NCBI GenBank assembly: GCA_900758845.1
Contig: CAAESW010000059.1
Span: forward strand, 1-13,881
Origin: an uncultured Collinsella sp.
Lineage (GTDB): Bacteria > Actinomycetota > Coriobacteriia > Coriobacteriales > Coriobacteriaceae
Reading direction: 5' to 3'
DNA length: 13,881 bases
This document shows, piece by piece, positions 7,294 to 13,881 of the stretch. The notes under the pieces were generated by a model that was not told where the DNA came from, searched no databases, and was given only the letters and a program-made list of their open reading frames with translations. How positions within the stretch are numbered: position 1 is the first letter of the stretch; the number at the start of each line of letters is the position of its first letter. Both the position numbers and the translations under genes were made by a program.

Positions 7294-9132
7294 ATGCGCG
7301 TAGACAATCTGAGGAACATCGCCATCATCGCTCACGTCGACCACGGCAAGACGACGATGGTCGACAAGCTCCTGCGTGCCACGGACGCCTTCCGTGCCAA
7401 CCAGCAGGTCGAGGACCGCGTCCTGGATTCCAACGACCAGGAGCGCGAGCGCGGCATTACGATTCTCGCCAAGAACATCTCTATCGAGTACAAGGACGTC
7501 AAGATCAACGTCATCGACACCCCGGGCCACGCCGACTTTGGCGGCGAGGTCGAGCGCGTGCTGCGTATGGCCGACGGCGCCCTGCTGCTGGTCGACGCTT
7601 TTGAGGGCCCCATGCCCCAGACCCGCTTCGTGCTGCGTCACGCTATCGACACCGGCCTTAAGATCATGATCGTCATCAACAAGATCGACCGTCCGGGCGC
7701 CAACCCCGAGAAGGCCTACAACGACTGCCTGGACCTTATGGCCGACCTGGGCGCCACCGACGACCAGCTTGAGTTCGCCATGGAGCACGTGGTCTACGCC
7801 AGCGCCATGAACGGCTTTGCCCGCCTTGACCCCAACGACGGCAACATGGACATGTACCCGCTGCTCGACATGATCATCGACGACATGCCCGCGCCCGAGG
7901 TTGACGAGAACGCCCCGCTGGCCATGCAGTGCGTGACCATCGACCACTCCAACTTCGTTGGCCGTATCGGCATCGGTCGCGTGTACTCCGGCGCCATTCA
8001 CCAGGGCGACCAGATCCTGGTTGTGAAGAACGACGGCTCCAGCGCCACCGCTACCGTCAAGCAGCTCTTTACCTTCGACTACCTGGGCCGTACCGAGTGC
8101 CAGGAAGTCGGCGCCGGCGACATCGCCGCTGTCGTGGGTATTGACCGCACCGATATCGGCGATGTCTACACCGACCCCGAGAACCCCGTTGAACTCGAGC
8201 CCATCGAGATCGACCCGCCGACCCTGTCCATCGTCTTTGAGGCTTCGACCTCTCCGCTCGTCGGTCGCGACGGCGACATCGTGGGCGCCCGTCAGCTCAA
8301 GGAGCGCCTGTTCAACGAGGCCGAGAACAACGTGACCATGAAGATCGAGGAGCTCGAGGACAAGAGCGGCGTCGAGGTCTCGGGCCGTGGCATTCTGCAC
8401 CTGTCCGTCCTGATGGAGTCCATGCGCCGCGAGGGCTTTGAGTTCCAGGTCGGCCGTCCCCGCGTTCTGTTTAAGAAGGACGAGAACGGTAACAAGATGG
8501 AGCCCGTCGAGCAGGCCGTCGTCGAGTGCCCGGACGAATATTCGGGCAAGGTCGTTGAGGTCTTCGGTACCTCCGGCGGCATCATGACGAGCATGGATAC
8601 CTCGGGCATCGTGACGCACCTTGAGTTTAAGATCCCGACGCGTGGCATCATGGGCCTTAAGAACCGCATCATGAACGTCACCCACGGCGAAGGCGTGTTC
8701 TACCACACCTTCCTGGAGTACGGTCCCTACGCCGGCGAGATTGGCAACCGTCAGAACGGCGCCATGATCTCCATGACCACCGAGAAGGCCGTTGCCTACG
8801 CTCTGGGTACGCTGCAGGAGCGCGGCCAGCTGTTTGTTGAGCCGGGCACCGAGTGCTACGAGGGCATGATCGTGGGCGAGCGCAGCAAGGCTGGCGACAT
8901 GGTCGTCAATATCGCCCGTACCAAGAACCTGGGCAACCAGCGCTCCTCGACCTCCGATATCTCCGTTCAGCTGGTGCCGCCCCGCACCTTCTCGCTGGAG
9001 GAGGCGCTGGAGTACATCGCCGACGACGAGCTGGTCGAGATCACTCCCAAGAACATCCGCCTGCGCAAGCGTCTGCTCAACGCCACCGACCGCAAGAAGG
9101 CTGCCGTTCGCGCCGGCCAGGTCAACAAATAA
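7294..9132 (+). CDS. typA: Ribosome-associated GTPase TypA/BipA
   Basis: A translational GTPase of the EF-G/LepA superfamily that binds the ribosome and assists 50S assembly and stress or low-temperature growth. Its 612 residues are the usual family length. The G domain has all motifs: P-loop AHVDHGKTT (13-21), switch II DTPGHADF (75-82) and NKID (129-132). It is followed by SAMNG (G5) and then the beta-barrel domain II. The domain III/V segments and the TypA-specific C-terminal domain follow, with NRQNGAMIS, the GTLQERGQLFVEPGTECYEG stretch, and a basic end NIRLRKRLLN. The start ATG 7294 has AGGGGAAC 5 bases upstream. The 117-base gap before it is the only non-coding space and probably holds the promoter; TATATA at 7267-7272 is a weak -10 candidate. 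It stands alone, with a terminator directly behind. Confidence 0.97.
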   Translation: MRVDNLRNIAIIAHVDHGKTTMVDKLLRATDAFRANQQVEDRVLDSNDQERERGITILAKNISIEYKDVKINVIDTPGHADFGGEVERVLRMADGALLLVDAFEGPMPQTRFVLRHAIDTGLKIMIVINKIDRPGANPEKAYNDCLDLMADLGATDDQLEFAMEHVVYASAMNGFARLDPNDGNMDMYPLLDMIIDDMPAPEVDENAPLAMQCVTIDHSNFVGRIGIGRVYSGAIHQGDQILVVKNDGSSATATVKQLFTFDYLGRTECQEVGAGDIAAVVGIDRTDIGDVYTDPENPVELEPIEIDPPTLSIVFEASTSPLVGRDGDIVGARQLKERLFNEAENNVTMKIEELEDKSGVEVSGRGILHLSVLMESMRREGFEFQVGRPRVLFKKDENGNKMEPVEQAVVECPDEYSGKVVEVFGTSGGIMTSMDTSGIVTHLEFKIPTRGIMGLKNRIMNVTHGEGVFYHTFLEYGPYAGEIGNRQNGAMISMTTEKAVAYALGTLQERGQLFVEPGTECYEGMIVGERSKAGDMVVNIARTKNLGNQRSSTSDISVQLVPPRTFSLEEALEYIADDELVEITPKNIRLRKRLLNATDRKKAAVRAGQVNK

Positions 9133-9161
9133 GCGCTGGGCTTTATAGCGACTAACAAGAA

Positions 9162-9194
9162 AGGGCGTCGACCATCGCGGTCGGCGCCCTTTTT
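9162..9194 (+). terminator. Intrinsic terminator of typA
   Basis: A 12-bp stem, AGGGCGTCGACC (9162-9173) with GGTCGGCGCCCT (9179-9190), with one G-U pair, a 5-base loop and a short T run to 9194. It lies 29 bases after the typA stop and separates housekeeping genes from the surface locus. Confidence 0.9.
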
Positions 9195-9326
9195 GTGCAG
9201 TGGACAGGTTCGTTTGCACCACAGCTGGGGCGGTTATCCCTCCGAGCGGCTTTCCGGTCAAAGTTAAGTTGTTTAAACATATACATAATTCTACAGAATA
9301 TAACTGCTTTAATGCAAACCCGTTAA

Positions 9327-9371
9327 CAGGTAAATACCAACTGGTATTAAATTAAAAGACCTCTTTACCTG
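9327..9371. repeat. Nested inverted repeats upstream of the adhesin promoter
   Basis: The outer arms are CAGGTAAA (9327-9334) and TTTACCTG (9364-9371), exact reverse complements. Inside lies a second palindrome, AATACCA-AC-TGGTATT (9333-9348). The 8-mer ACTGGTAT at 9340-9347 recurs at 9383-9390, 43 bases on (about four helical turns), within the spacer of the predicted promoter. This layout is typical of paired operators for a DNA-binding regulator, but no regulator is encoded nearby. Confidence 0.5.
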
Positions 9372-9374
9372 CGG

Positions 9375-9402
9375 TTTACATGACTGGTATCTATATTATA
9401 TT
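9375..9402 (+). promoter_or_regulatory. Predicted promoter of the adhesin/pilus operon
   Basis: TTTACA (9375-9380) and TATATT (9397-9402) with a 16-base spacer, in very AT-rich DNA. The spacer contains ACTGGTAT, which also occurs 43 bases upstream, so a protein bound there would block polymerase. Overlapping TATTAT and TATATT motifs make the exact -10 uncertain. Confidence 0.5.
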
Positions 9403-9554
9403 TTATGCATTGTGGCATAGACGAACCGTCTTAGAAGTTGCTCCCCAATGGGTTCTTGCAATGCGCTAGGCAGGTTCATGTTGATGTTGGGGTTTGTGTT
9501 CGATCCGACGATTCGCCGTATTCCACACTGTGTTGTAGGAATTAGGGGACAACT

Positions 9555-12500
9555 ATGGACGCACACCGCTCGCGGTCGCTGGGTATGGCGGCCCTGGTCT
9601 TCATTTTGATTAGCCTCACCGCCGCTGTTTTTCACGGTGCAGCCCCAGTGCGCGCCGAGGACGTGACGACGCCGACGCCGATTGTGATCAACGGCGATAC
9701 GGCGGACGTTACGGTTAGGCTGTATGCCGATAAGGGTCGTCAGCAGCCTCTCGGTAAAGAGGGCTCACCCTCGATTACGACAGCCGATACTATCTACGGT
9801 TTTATGGAAGCTCGTTTTCATGAGAATTGTGGGCCTACACCTGAAAGGCTTGAGACGATTTATACCTTTCCCGACTCGATTGTTGTGAACGAGAACGAGG
9901 GCGGTATCTTAAGGACGGATGATACCGAGAATGCACAAAGGATGGGAACTTGGTACATAAAGGATAACAAGGTCGTTTTTAATTACGATGCCAGCTATCT
10001 CAGCGGTCATCCCTCTTCGCTCTATGTGCGCGTCAATTTCGAGTTTGAGCTTAAAGACAAAGATGTAGATGACGGCGAAAAAGTCGAACTGAAATTTCCA
10101 GGCGTTGGCGAAACTGTGCCGATCGAGATTCAAGATGGCGCAGTTGATGGAAACAAATCAGGTGTCTTTTCCCAAGATAGCAGTACCGGAAATGCCAAGA
10201 TAACTTGGACTATTAATCTGAGTGTTACGTCGCACGCAACGGATGTAAAACTGGTCGATACGCTCGGTGACTACCTGGACTTTGAGCAAAGCAGCTTCAA
10301 GCTCGATGGAAATCCTCTTGGTTCGTCCGTGAGCATCGAAGAGCGAACTGCAACGTTGCCGCTAGGTAACCTTTCTCAGGGCGACCATACCGTTACCTAC
10401 GAAACGACAGTTAGCAAGAACTTGTCTCTTTCTAATGGCACACCTACGCAAGGTAGGAATAGTGTGCAAACAACCTGGGGAAAAGCAAATCACCAACAAT
10501 CTCTTACGATTAAAGGGGCGTCGGAACCGTTTCAATACGACATGATTCAAAAAGAGGCTGGCTCCGGAACATCGTCTGTCATCACTTGGAAGGTTGTGCT
10601 CAACAGGGGATCTCTCAAGGCCGATATGTCTGGCTACACCTTTACCGACAAGCTCGATGGCAAGCAGGATTATATTGGCAGCTATACGGTCTACAAGGGC
10701 GAGACCGCCGATGAAAAACAAAAGATCGATGAGGAAATGCTGAGCGAGTCAGGGGATTCATTTAGCTATACGTTTAATCCAAAAGAGGGCGATCGGTATG
10801 CGACCTACTGCATCGTCTATCAAACTAAGCTGAAAGATGAGAATTCCTACGAAAAAGTTAGTAACACGGCAAGTGTGAAAAAAGAAGACTCCGGTCTGCC
10901 CTCTGGTGAAAGCACCGCATACTACATCCGTCCTTGGACGGGCAAAACCATTAGCAAAACGCTGCTTAATCCGGATGAGGCATCTCGGACCGGAAAAGCA
11001 ACTTGGCAATTACGCGTAGAGCTCCGTGATTACGTAAATGCGAAAAACCCAACATCCATTCTTATCAAAGATACCATGCTGGCGGCTTGGAAGCAGACTA
11101 TGGGGCCGGATACCTCCGATGGCCCTTCACATGTAATTACCATTGGGGGTACCAAACTGGACCAAGGTACCGATTGGACGTTTGCGGGTGGTGAAAATCC
11201 GTCGCAGAACAGCAACCAACACAACTGCAATATCCAAATAACCATTACGGATAAAGTCAAAGAAGCGCTTGATAAGTCCCCCGAGGTGGTTATTACGTAT
11301 AAAACGGTGACCGATGCACTTCCTGGTTGGTACTCCAACTTCGCCTCTGTCGACGGGTTTAGCGGCTATTCTGATTTTGTCTTTTACTATGTTGAGGGCG
11401 AAGCGGAGTCTTCGGTTGAGAAGAGTGTAAAAATAAATGAAGACGGCTCGCAAGCACGGTGGGATGAGACGTTTGACTGGAAATCAGTGGATGGCTCGAA
11501 CGACAAAGGTGCGTGGATTGTCGACTGGACTGTCTATGCCAATCGAGCTAAGACGCCTGCCGGTGAGTATTATGGCGCTGGCAGGCTCAATGGCAAGGAT
11601 GTCGTTGTCAAAGATGAGCTTCCTGAGGGAATGAGTTATATTCCCGGCTCGGCTAAATATTCTTTGTATTCAAATCCCTACGGGACGGCGGTGCCCGGCC
11701 GCGAATGGGAACATGAGAGAGAAAAAATCGAGGTTTCGGATGTCTTGCTGACGCCTGCTATCGATCGCCAGATGGTTGCGTTTTCAATTCCAACGGAAAA
11801 GCTGGGCAATAATACAGGGTACGCAAAGCTGACGTATTCGACTGCTGTTAAAAGGTCGGTAGTCGATACGTCAAAGAATCTCGGCGAGCTCACGAACTCG
11901 GCGAGCGCAAGCTCAGATGGTAAAGAATTTAAGGCGGACTCTGATACCGTACAGATCAAGAACGACGTATTGTCAAAGACAGGTTCGTCGGTAAGTAATA
12001 GCAAGCGAATTCAATACACGATTTTCGTTAATGAATCGGCACTAGACTTAAAGGTCGGAACCGACTACCTCGATCTGTTCGATGTGATGGATTCTAAGTG
12101 TACGTTTATCCCCTCGTCGCTTAGCGTATCTGAGTGCGATAACGGCGATTGGCGTGTGCTGACAAAAGAAAAATACAGAGCGACTCTTGACTCGATTGGC
12201 GAGGGCGCTGGAAAGCAGCAGCGATTGACGTTGAGGCTTCCCGATGAGAAATACCTGAAAGTCGAATATGAAGTTCTGTCCGGTGAGTCTGGTACAGTTT
12301 CCCTTTCCAACGAGGCGCAGCTTGAAGGTGTTGCAGGCGGGTATGTGAAACACGAGCGTGAATATGACATAGATGCCGGCGCATCGGGAGGCGGAACGGG
12401 GCACGGCATTGTGGTCCACAAAGTGGATGAAAAGGACGTTGCCGCGCCGTTGGCTGACGCTACGTTCACACTCTATGCGATTGACATGGATAAGGCGCAG

Positions 12501-12728
12501 GGCAGTGCCGGCGTTGAGGGCGCAAAGACGTTTTTTTCTGACGGAACGACCGGCCCTGACGGAAGTGTGACTTTTGGAACGAGTTCGGAAACGAGTTCGG
12601 ACGCCATGGCTTCCTGCAAGCTTTACTGCCTCGAGGAGACGACGGCGCCTCCTGGATATCGCGTCGCCCAACCAACATGGATTCTGCTCAAGGGCAATGC
12701 GCTGAAGAGCAATACGAGCAAGCCATGA
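9555..12728 (+). CDS. Large secreted sortase-type adhesin/pilin, frameshifted before its anchor
   Basis: A 1057-residue surface protein, probably a pilus-tip or ancillary pilin. ATG 9555 has AGGGGAC upstream. The N-terminus is a signal peptide with likely cleavage after PVRA (A34). Residues about 35-195 form an N-terminal adhesion-like region. Five tandem Ig-like modules follow, each opening with a Lys and closing with an Asn: K201-N302, K333-N437, K468-N595, K623-N781 and K808-N919. Each carries a central 'K/T-D-x-L/M' strand (KLVDTL, TFTDKL, LIKDTM, VVKDEL, DLFDVM). This fits fimbrial isopeptide-forming modules with Lys-Asn cross-links, which is inference. Residues about 950-1035 are a SpaA-like domain with K956 and E1028 in EETTAPPGY. 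The frame then runs into 8 random-looking residues and TGA, with no sorting signal. The missing C-terminus is in the -1 frame at once after, so the gene is probably disrupted or shifted near 12699. Codon use is lower in GC than the neighbours. Confidence 0.88.
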   Translation: MDAHRSRSLGMAALVFILISLTAAVFHGAAPVRAEDVTTPTPIVINGDTADVTVRLYADKGRQQPLGKEGSPSITTADTIYGFMEARFHENCGPTPERLETIYTFPDSIVVNENEGGILRTDDTENAQRMGTWYIKDNKVVFNYDASYLSGHPSSLYVRVNFEFELKDKDVDDGEKVELKFPGVGETVPIEIQDGAVDGNKSGVFSQDSSTGNAKITWTINLSVTSHATDVKLVDTLGDYLDFEQSSFKLDGNPLGSSVSIEERTATLPLGNLSQGDHTVTYETTVSKNLSLSNGTPTQGRNSVQTTWGKANHQQSLTIKGASEPFQYDMIQKEAGSGTSSVITWKVVLNRGSLKADMSGYTFTDKLDGKQDYIGSYTVYKGETADEKQKIDEEMLSESGDSFSYTFNPKEGDRYATYCIVYQTKLKDENSYEKVSNTASVKKEDSGLPSGESTAYYIRPWTGKTISKTLLNPDEASRTGKATWQLRVELRDYVNAKNPTSILIKDTMLAAWKQTMGPDTSDGPSHVITIGGTKLDQGTDWTFAGGENPSQNSNQHNCNIQITITDKVKEALDKSPEVVITYKTVTDALPGWYSNFASVDGFSGYSDFVFYYVEGEAESSVEKSVKINEDGSQARWDETFDWKSVDGSNDKGAWIVDWTVYANRAKTPAGEYYGAGRLNGKDVVVKDELPEGMSYIPGSAKYSLYSNPYGTAVPGREWEHEREKIEVSDVLLTPAIDRQMVAFSIPTEKLGNNTGYAKLTYSTAVKRSVVDTSKNLGELTNSASASSDGKEFKADSDTVQIKNDVLSKTGSSVSNSKRIQYTIFVNESALDLKVGTDYLDLFDVMDSKCTFIPSSLSVSECDNGDWRVLTKEKYRATLDSIGEGAGKQQRLTLRLPDEKYLKVEYEVLSGESGTVSLSNEAQLEGVAGGYVKHEREYDIDAGASGGGTGHGIVVHKVDEKDVAAPLADATFTLYAIDMDKAQGSAGVEGAKTFFSDGTTGPDGSVTFGTSSETSSDAMASCKLYCLEETTAPPGYRVAQPTWILLKGNALKSNTSKP
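12578..12601 (+). repeat. Tandem 12-base duplication inside the SpaA-like domain
   Basis: AACGAGTTCGGA occurs twice head to tail (12578-12589, 12590-12601). It encodes a repeated SSET/SSD loop between two strands of the domain. Being a multiple of three, gain or loss of a unit would not change the frame. Confidence 0.8.
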
Positions 12729-13294
12729 ACAAGGCGAAATCTTTGCTTGATGCCGATACGGAGATAACGTCAGATGCAGAGATTTGGGTGTATGACGCGC
12801 CCCTTGAAGGCAAAGCGACGATAAAAGCAAATAAAGTGCTTAAAGGCGGAACCTTCAGGGAAGGTCAGTTCTCGTTCGCGCTTAAGGACGCCGAGGGCAA
12901 AGTGCTCCAGACGGTGACCAATAATGACAAGGGAAATGTCTCCTTTGACGTCAAGTACAACAAGGCGGGAATCTATACCTACACCATCTCCGAGGTCGAG
13001 CCCGAGGGTGCCATCGACCATGTTAAAGATCACATCACCTATGACACGACCCCGCGCAAAGTCACGGTTGAGGTAACTAATGGCACGGACCAACTCAACG
13101 CCGTAGTTGCCTATGGCGATGGCTCTCAGGATCCGCCGACCTTTACCAACAAGTATTCGACTACGCTACCTGAGGCGGGCGGGGCTGGTTTGACTATGAC
13201 GTATTTAGCTGGTGCTTCGATGCTGTGTTTTGCCGCGACGTGGATGCATGCTCGCCGCCATCGTGATCTTGATCGGAGTGGTCGTCGTGAGTAA
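12677..13294 (+). CDS. C-terminal part of the adhesin: FctA/Spy0128-like domain plus LPEAG cell-wall anchor
   Basis: This frame holds the missing end of the preceding protein. From ATG 12677 it has 205 residues and no signal peptide. Its first residues to about 10 are out-of-frame reading; from EEQYEQAMNKAKSLL onward it continues the SpaA-like protein. Residues about 47-160 are a streptococcal-pilin-type isopeptide domain: K53 in ANKVLKGG, FSFALKDAEGKVLQTV, E106 in YTISEVEPEG and N158 in PTFTNKY. A sorting signal follows: LPEAG at 164-168, a hydrophobic segment at about 170-190 and a basic tail ARRHRDLDRSGRRE. The motif is LPxAG rather than LPxTG. An ATG at 12725 overlaps the preceding TGA, so independent translation by coupling is possible, but a sorting signal without secretion makes little sense. 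One frameshifted gene (9555-13294) is the better reading. The next pilin gene overlaps its last 8 bases. Confidence 0.8.
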   Translation: MDSAQGQCAEEQYEQAMNKAKSLLDADTEITSDAEIWVYDAPLEGKATIKANKVLKGGTFREGQFSFALKDAEGKVLQTVTNNDKGNVSFDVKYNKAGIYTYTISEVEPEGAIDHVKDHITYDTTPRKVTVEVTNGTDQLNAVVAYGDGSQDPPTFTNKYSTTLPEAGGAGLTMTYLAGASMLCFAATWMHARRHRDLDRSGRRE

Positions 13295-13881
13295 AGTGCT
13301 CCGTCATATGTTGGCCGTCGTGGTGATGTCCATGGCCGTCGTCTTCGCTTTTGCGATCGCCCCTGGAACGGCCCGTGCTGCCGACACCGGAGCCATTACG
13401 GTGGACGGTACAGTCGCGACACGTTACGACGCGTACCAGCTCTTTTCGGCGACCGTTGTCGACGATGCCGATGCCGACCAAAAGGTCGCAACTGATGTAG
13501 CGTGGGCGAATGACACGGTTCGCCAAGCTGCCCTTCCCGTGCTTCATGATGCAGGGCTTGATAACTCGGCATCGACGGCGCAAGAGGCTGCCGAATGGAT
13601 GAATGCCGACGGGCACATGACGACCACGCTAGCGGCAAAGCTTGCCCGTGCGATTTACAATGCCGGTGCGCCTTCCGTGGCCCTTAACGCGGGCACGACG
13701 GCCGAGCTGCCCTGCGGCTACTGGCTCATCGTCGCCGACGATGACGCCATTTCCCAGGGCGAGGCCGGCACCGCGCCGATCATGGCCCTGGTGGGCGGCA
13801 GCGCCGTCAGCGTCAAGCCCAAGGCGGCGACCCCCAAGGTGTCCAAGCACGTGCTGGAGGACGGCACCGCCGCCTGGCAGA
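13287..13881 (+). CDS. Major pilin (SpaA/FimA-type shaft subunit), partial
   Basis: An open frame of 198 codons that leaves the window without a stop. GTG 13287 is preceded by GGAG (13274-13277) and overlaps the end of the adhesin frame by 8 bases, which implies coupled expression. In-frame alternatives are GTG 13278 and ATG 13308. GTG 13287 gives a proper signal peptide: basic SKVLRH, a hydrophobic core rich in Val and Ala, and cleavage after TARA (A31). The mature part has the N-terminal pilin domain pattern with GYWLIVADDDA, APIMALVGG and then SAVSVKPKA (K177, K179). This matches the end of the N domain where shaft pilins carry the lysine used by pilin sortases. The following TPKVSKHVLEDG opens the next domain. 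Isopeptide domains, the sorting signal and the pilus sortase should lie downstream, outside the window. GC is higher again than in the adhesin. Confidence 0.88.
   Translation, partial: MSKVLRHMLAVVVMSMAVVFAFAIAPGTARAADTGAITVDGTVATRYDAYQLFSATVVDDADADQKVATDVAWANDTVRQAALPVLHDAGLDNSASTAQEAAEWMNADGHMTTTLAAKLARAIYNAGAPSVALNAGTTAELPCGYWLIVADDDAISQGEAGTAPIMALVGGSAVSVKPKAATPKVSKHVLEDGTAAWQ

Larger units (their letters stand above)
9195..9554. other. Gene-free 360-base leader region of the pilus locus
   Basis: No credible coding frame on either strand. The left 60 bases keep the normal GC level. From about 9265 to 9410 the DNA is very AT-rich and contains GTTTAAAC at 9271-9278, nested inverted repeats at 9327-9371 and a promoter at 9375-9402. 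From about 9410 to 9554 it is a probable 5' untranslated leader of roughly 145 bases. No known riboswitch was recognised in it. Confidence 0.6.

Noticed and set aside
9228..9240. TTATCCCTC as a possible DnaA box near gyrB-like origin genes
   Set aside because: Only 6 of 9 bases match TTATCCACA, it is single, and it lies after typA. No cluster of boxes is present, so no origin is called.
6721..9261. Very long minus-strand open frame (over 800 codons) opposite typA, and similar ones opposite gyrB and gyrA
   Set aside because: They are by-products of the strong G/C third-position bias of the real genes. Their translations are low-complexity Val/Leu/Asp/Gly/His-rich, match no family I know, and lack ribosome sites.
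12531..12537. T7 homopolymer in the adhesin as the cause of the frameshift or a phase switch
   Set aside because: The frame after this tract still encodes the expected SpaA-like motif EETTAPPGY, so the frame is correct there. The shift occurs about 160 bases later.
12725..13294. Separate, independently expressed gene starting at ATG 12725 (ATGA overlap)
   Set aside because: It would give a cell-wall anchored domain without a signal peptide, and its sequence directly continues the preceding protein. A frameshifted single gene explains the data better, though coupling cannot be excluded.
1..13881. CRISPR arrays, insertion-sequence transposases, toxin-antitoxin or phage-defence genes
   Set aside because: No spaced direct repeats, transposase motifs or such gene pairs were seen on either strand.

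Overview
The window looks like chromosomal DNA from a high-GC Gram-positive of the class Coriobacteriia, with a Collinsella-like genus most likely. This is inferred from high-GC gyrB/gyrA, a DUF721-type protein just upstream of gyrB, the gyrB-gyrA-tRNA-Ile-tRNA-Ala order known in several actinobacteria, actinobacterial-style GTG starts, and sortase-dependent pilin genes. No database search was possible.

Bases 1-5121 form a replication/topology block. It holds the 3' end of a DUF721/DciA-like gene with its terminator, then gyrB and gyrA 11 bases apart and each preceded by a strong Shine-Dalgarno sequence, closed by a strong hairpin terminator. Bases 5116-5297 are one long imperfect palindrome. 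It is followed at once by a good promoter and a tRNA cluster: Ile(GAT), Ala(TGC), then a second identical Ile(GAT), ending in a terminator.

Bases 5806-7176 carry a bifunctional-nuclease (BFN/DUF151) gene, a small two-helix membrane protein that starts directly after its stop codon, and a small acidic protein of unknown function. typA/bipA, a ribosome-associated GTPase, follows with its own terminator.

After 9194 the character changes. A 360-base gene-free, partly very AT-rich stretch with nested inverted repeats and a recognisable promoter leads into a lower-GC cell-surface locus. This locus encodes a very large secreted adhesin/pilin with five tandem Ig-like modules and a SpaA-like domain. 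Its C-terminal part (an FctA/Spy0128-like domain plus an LPEAG sorting signal) lies in the -1 frame, so the gene appears split by a frameshift near 12699. A major-pilin gene overlaps its end and runs off the window. Together these look like the start of a sortase-assembled pilus operon (adhesin first, shaft pilin second), with the sortase expected downstream of the window. The most notable observations are the frameshifted adhesin, the 182-base palindrome and the 70-residue acidic N-terminal extension of GyrA. I see no clearly new system.
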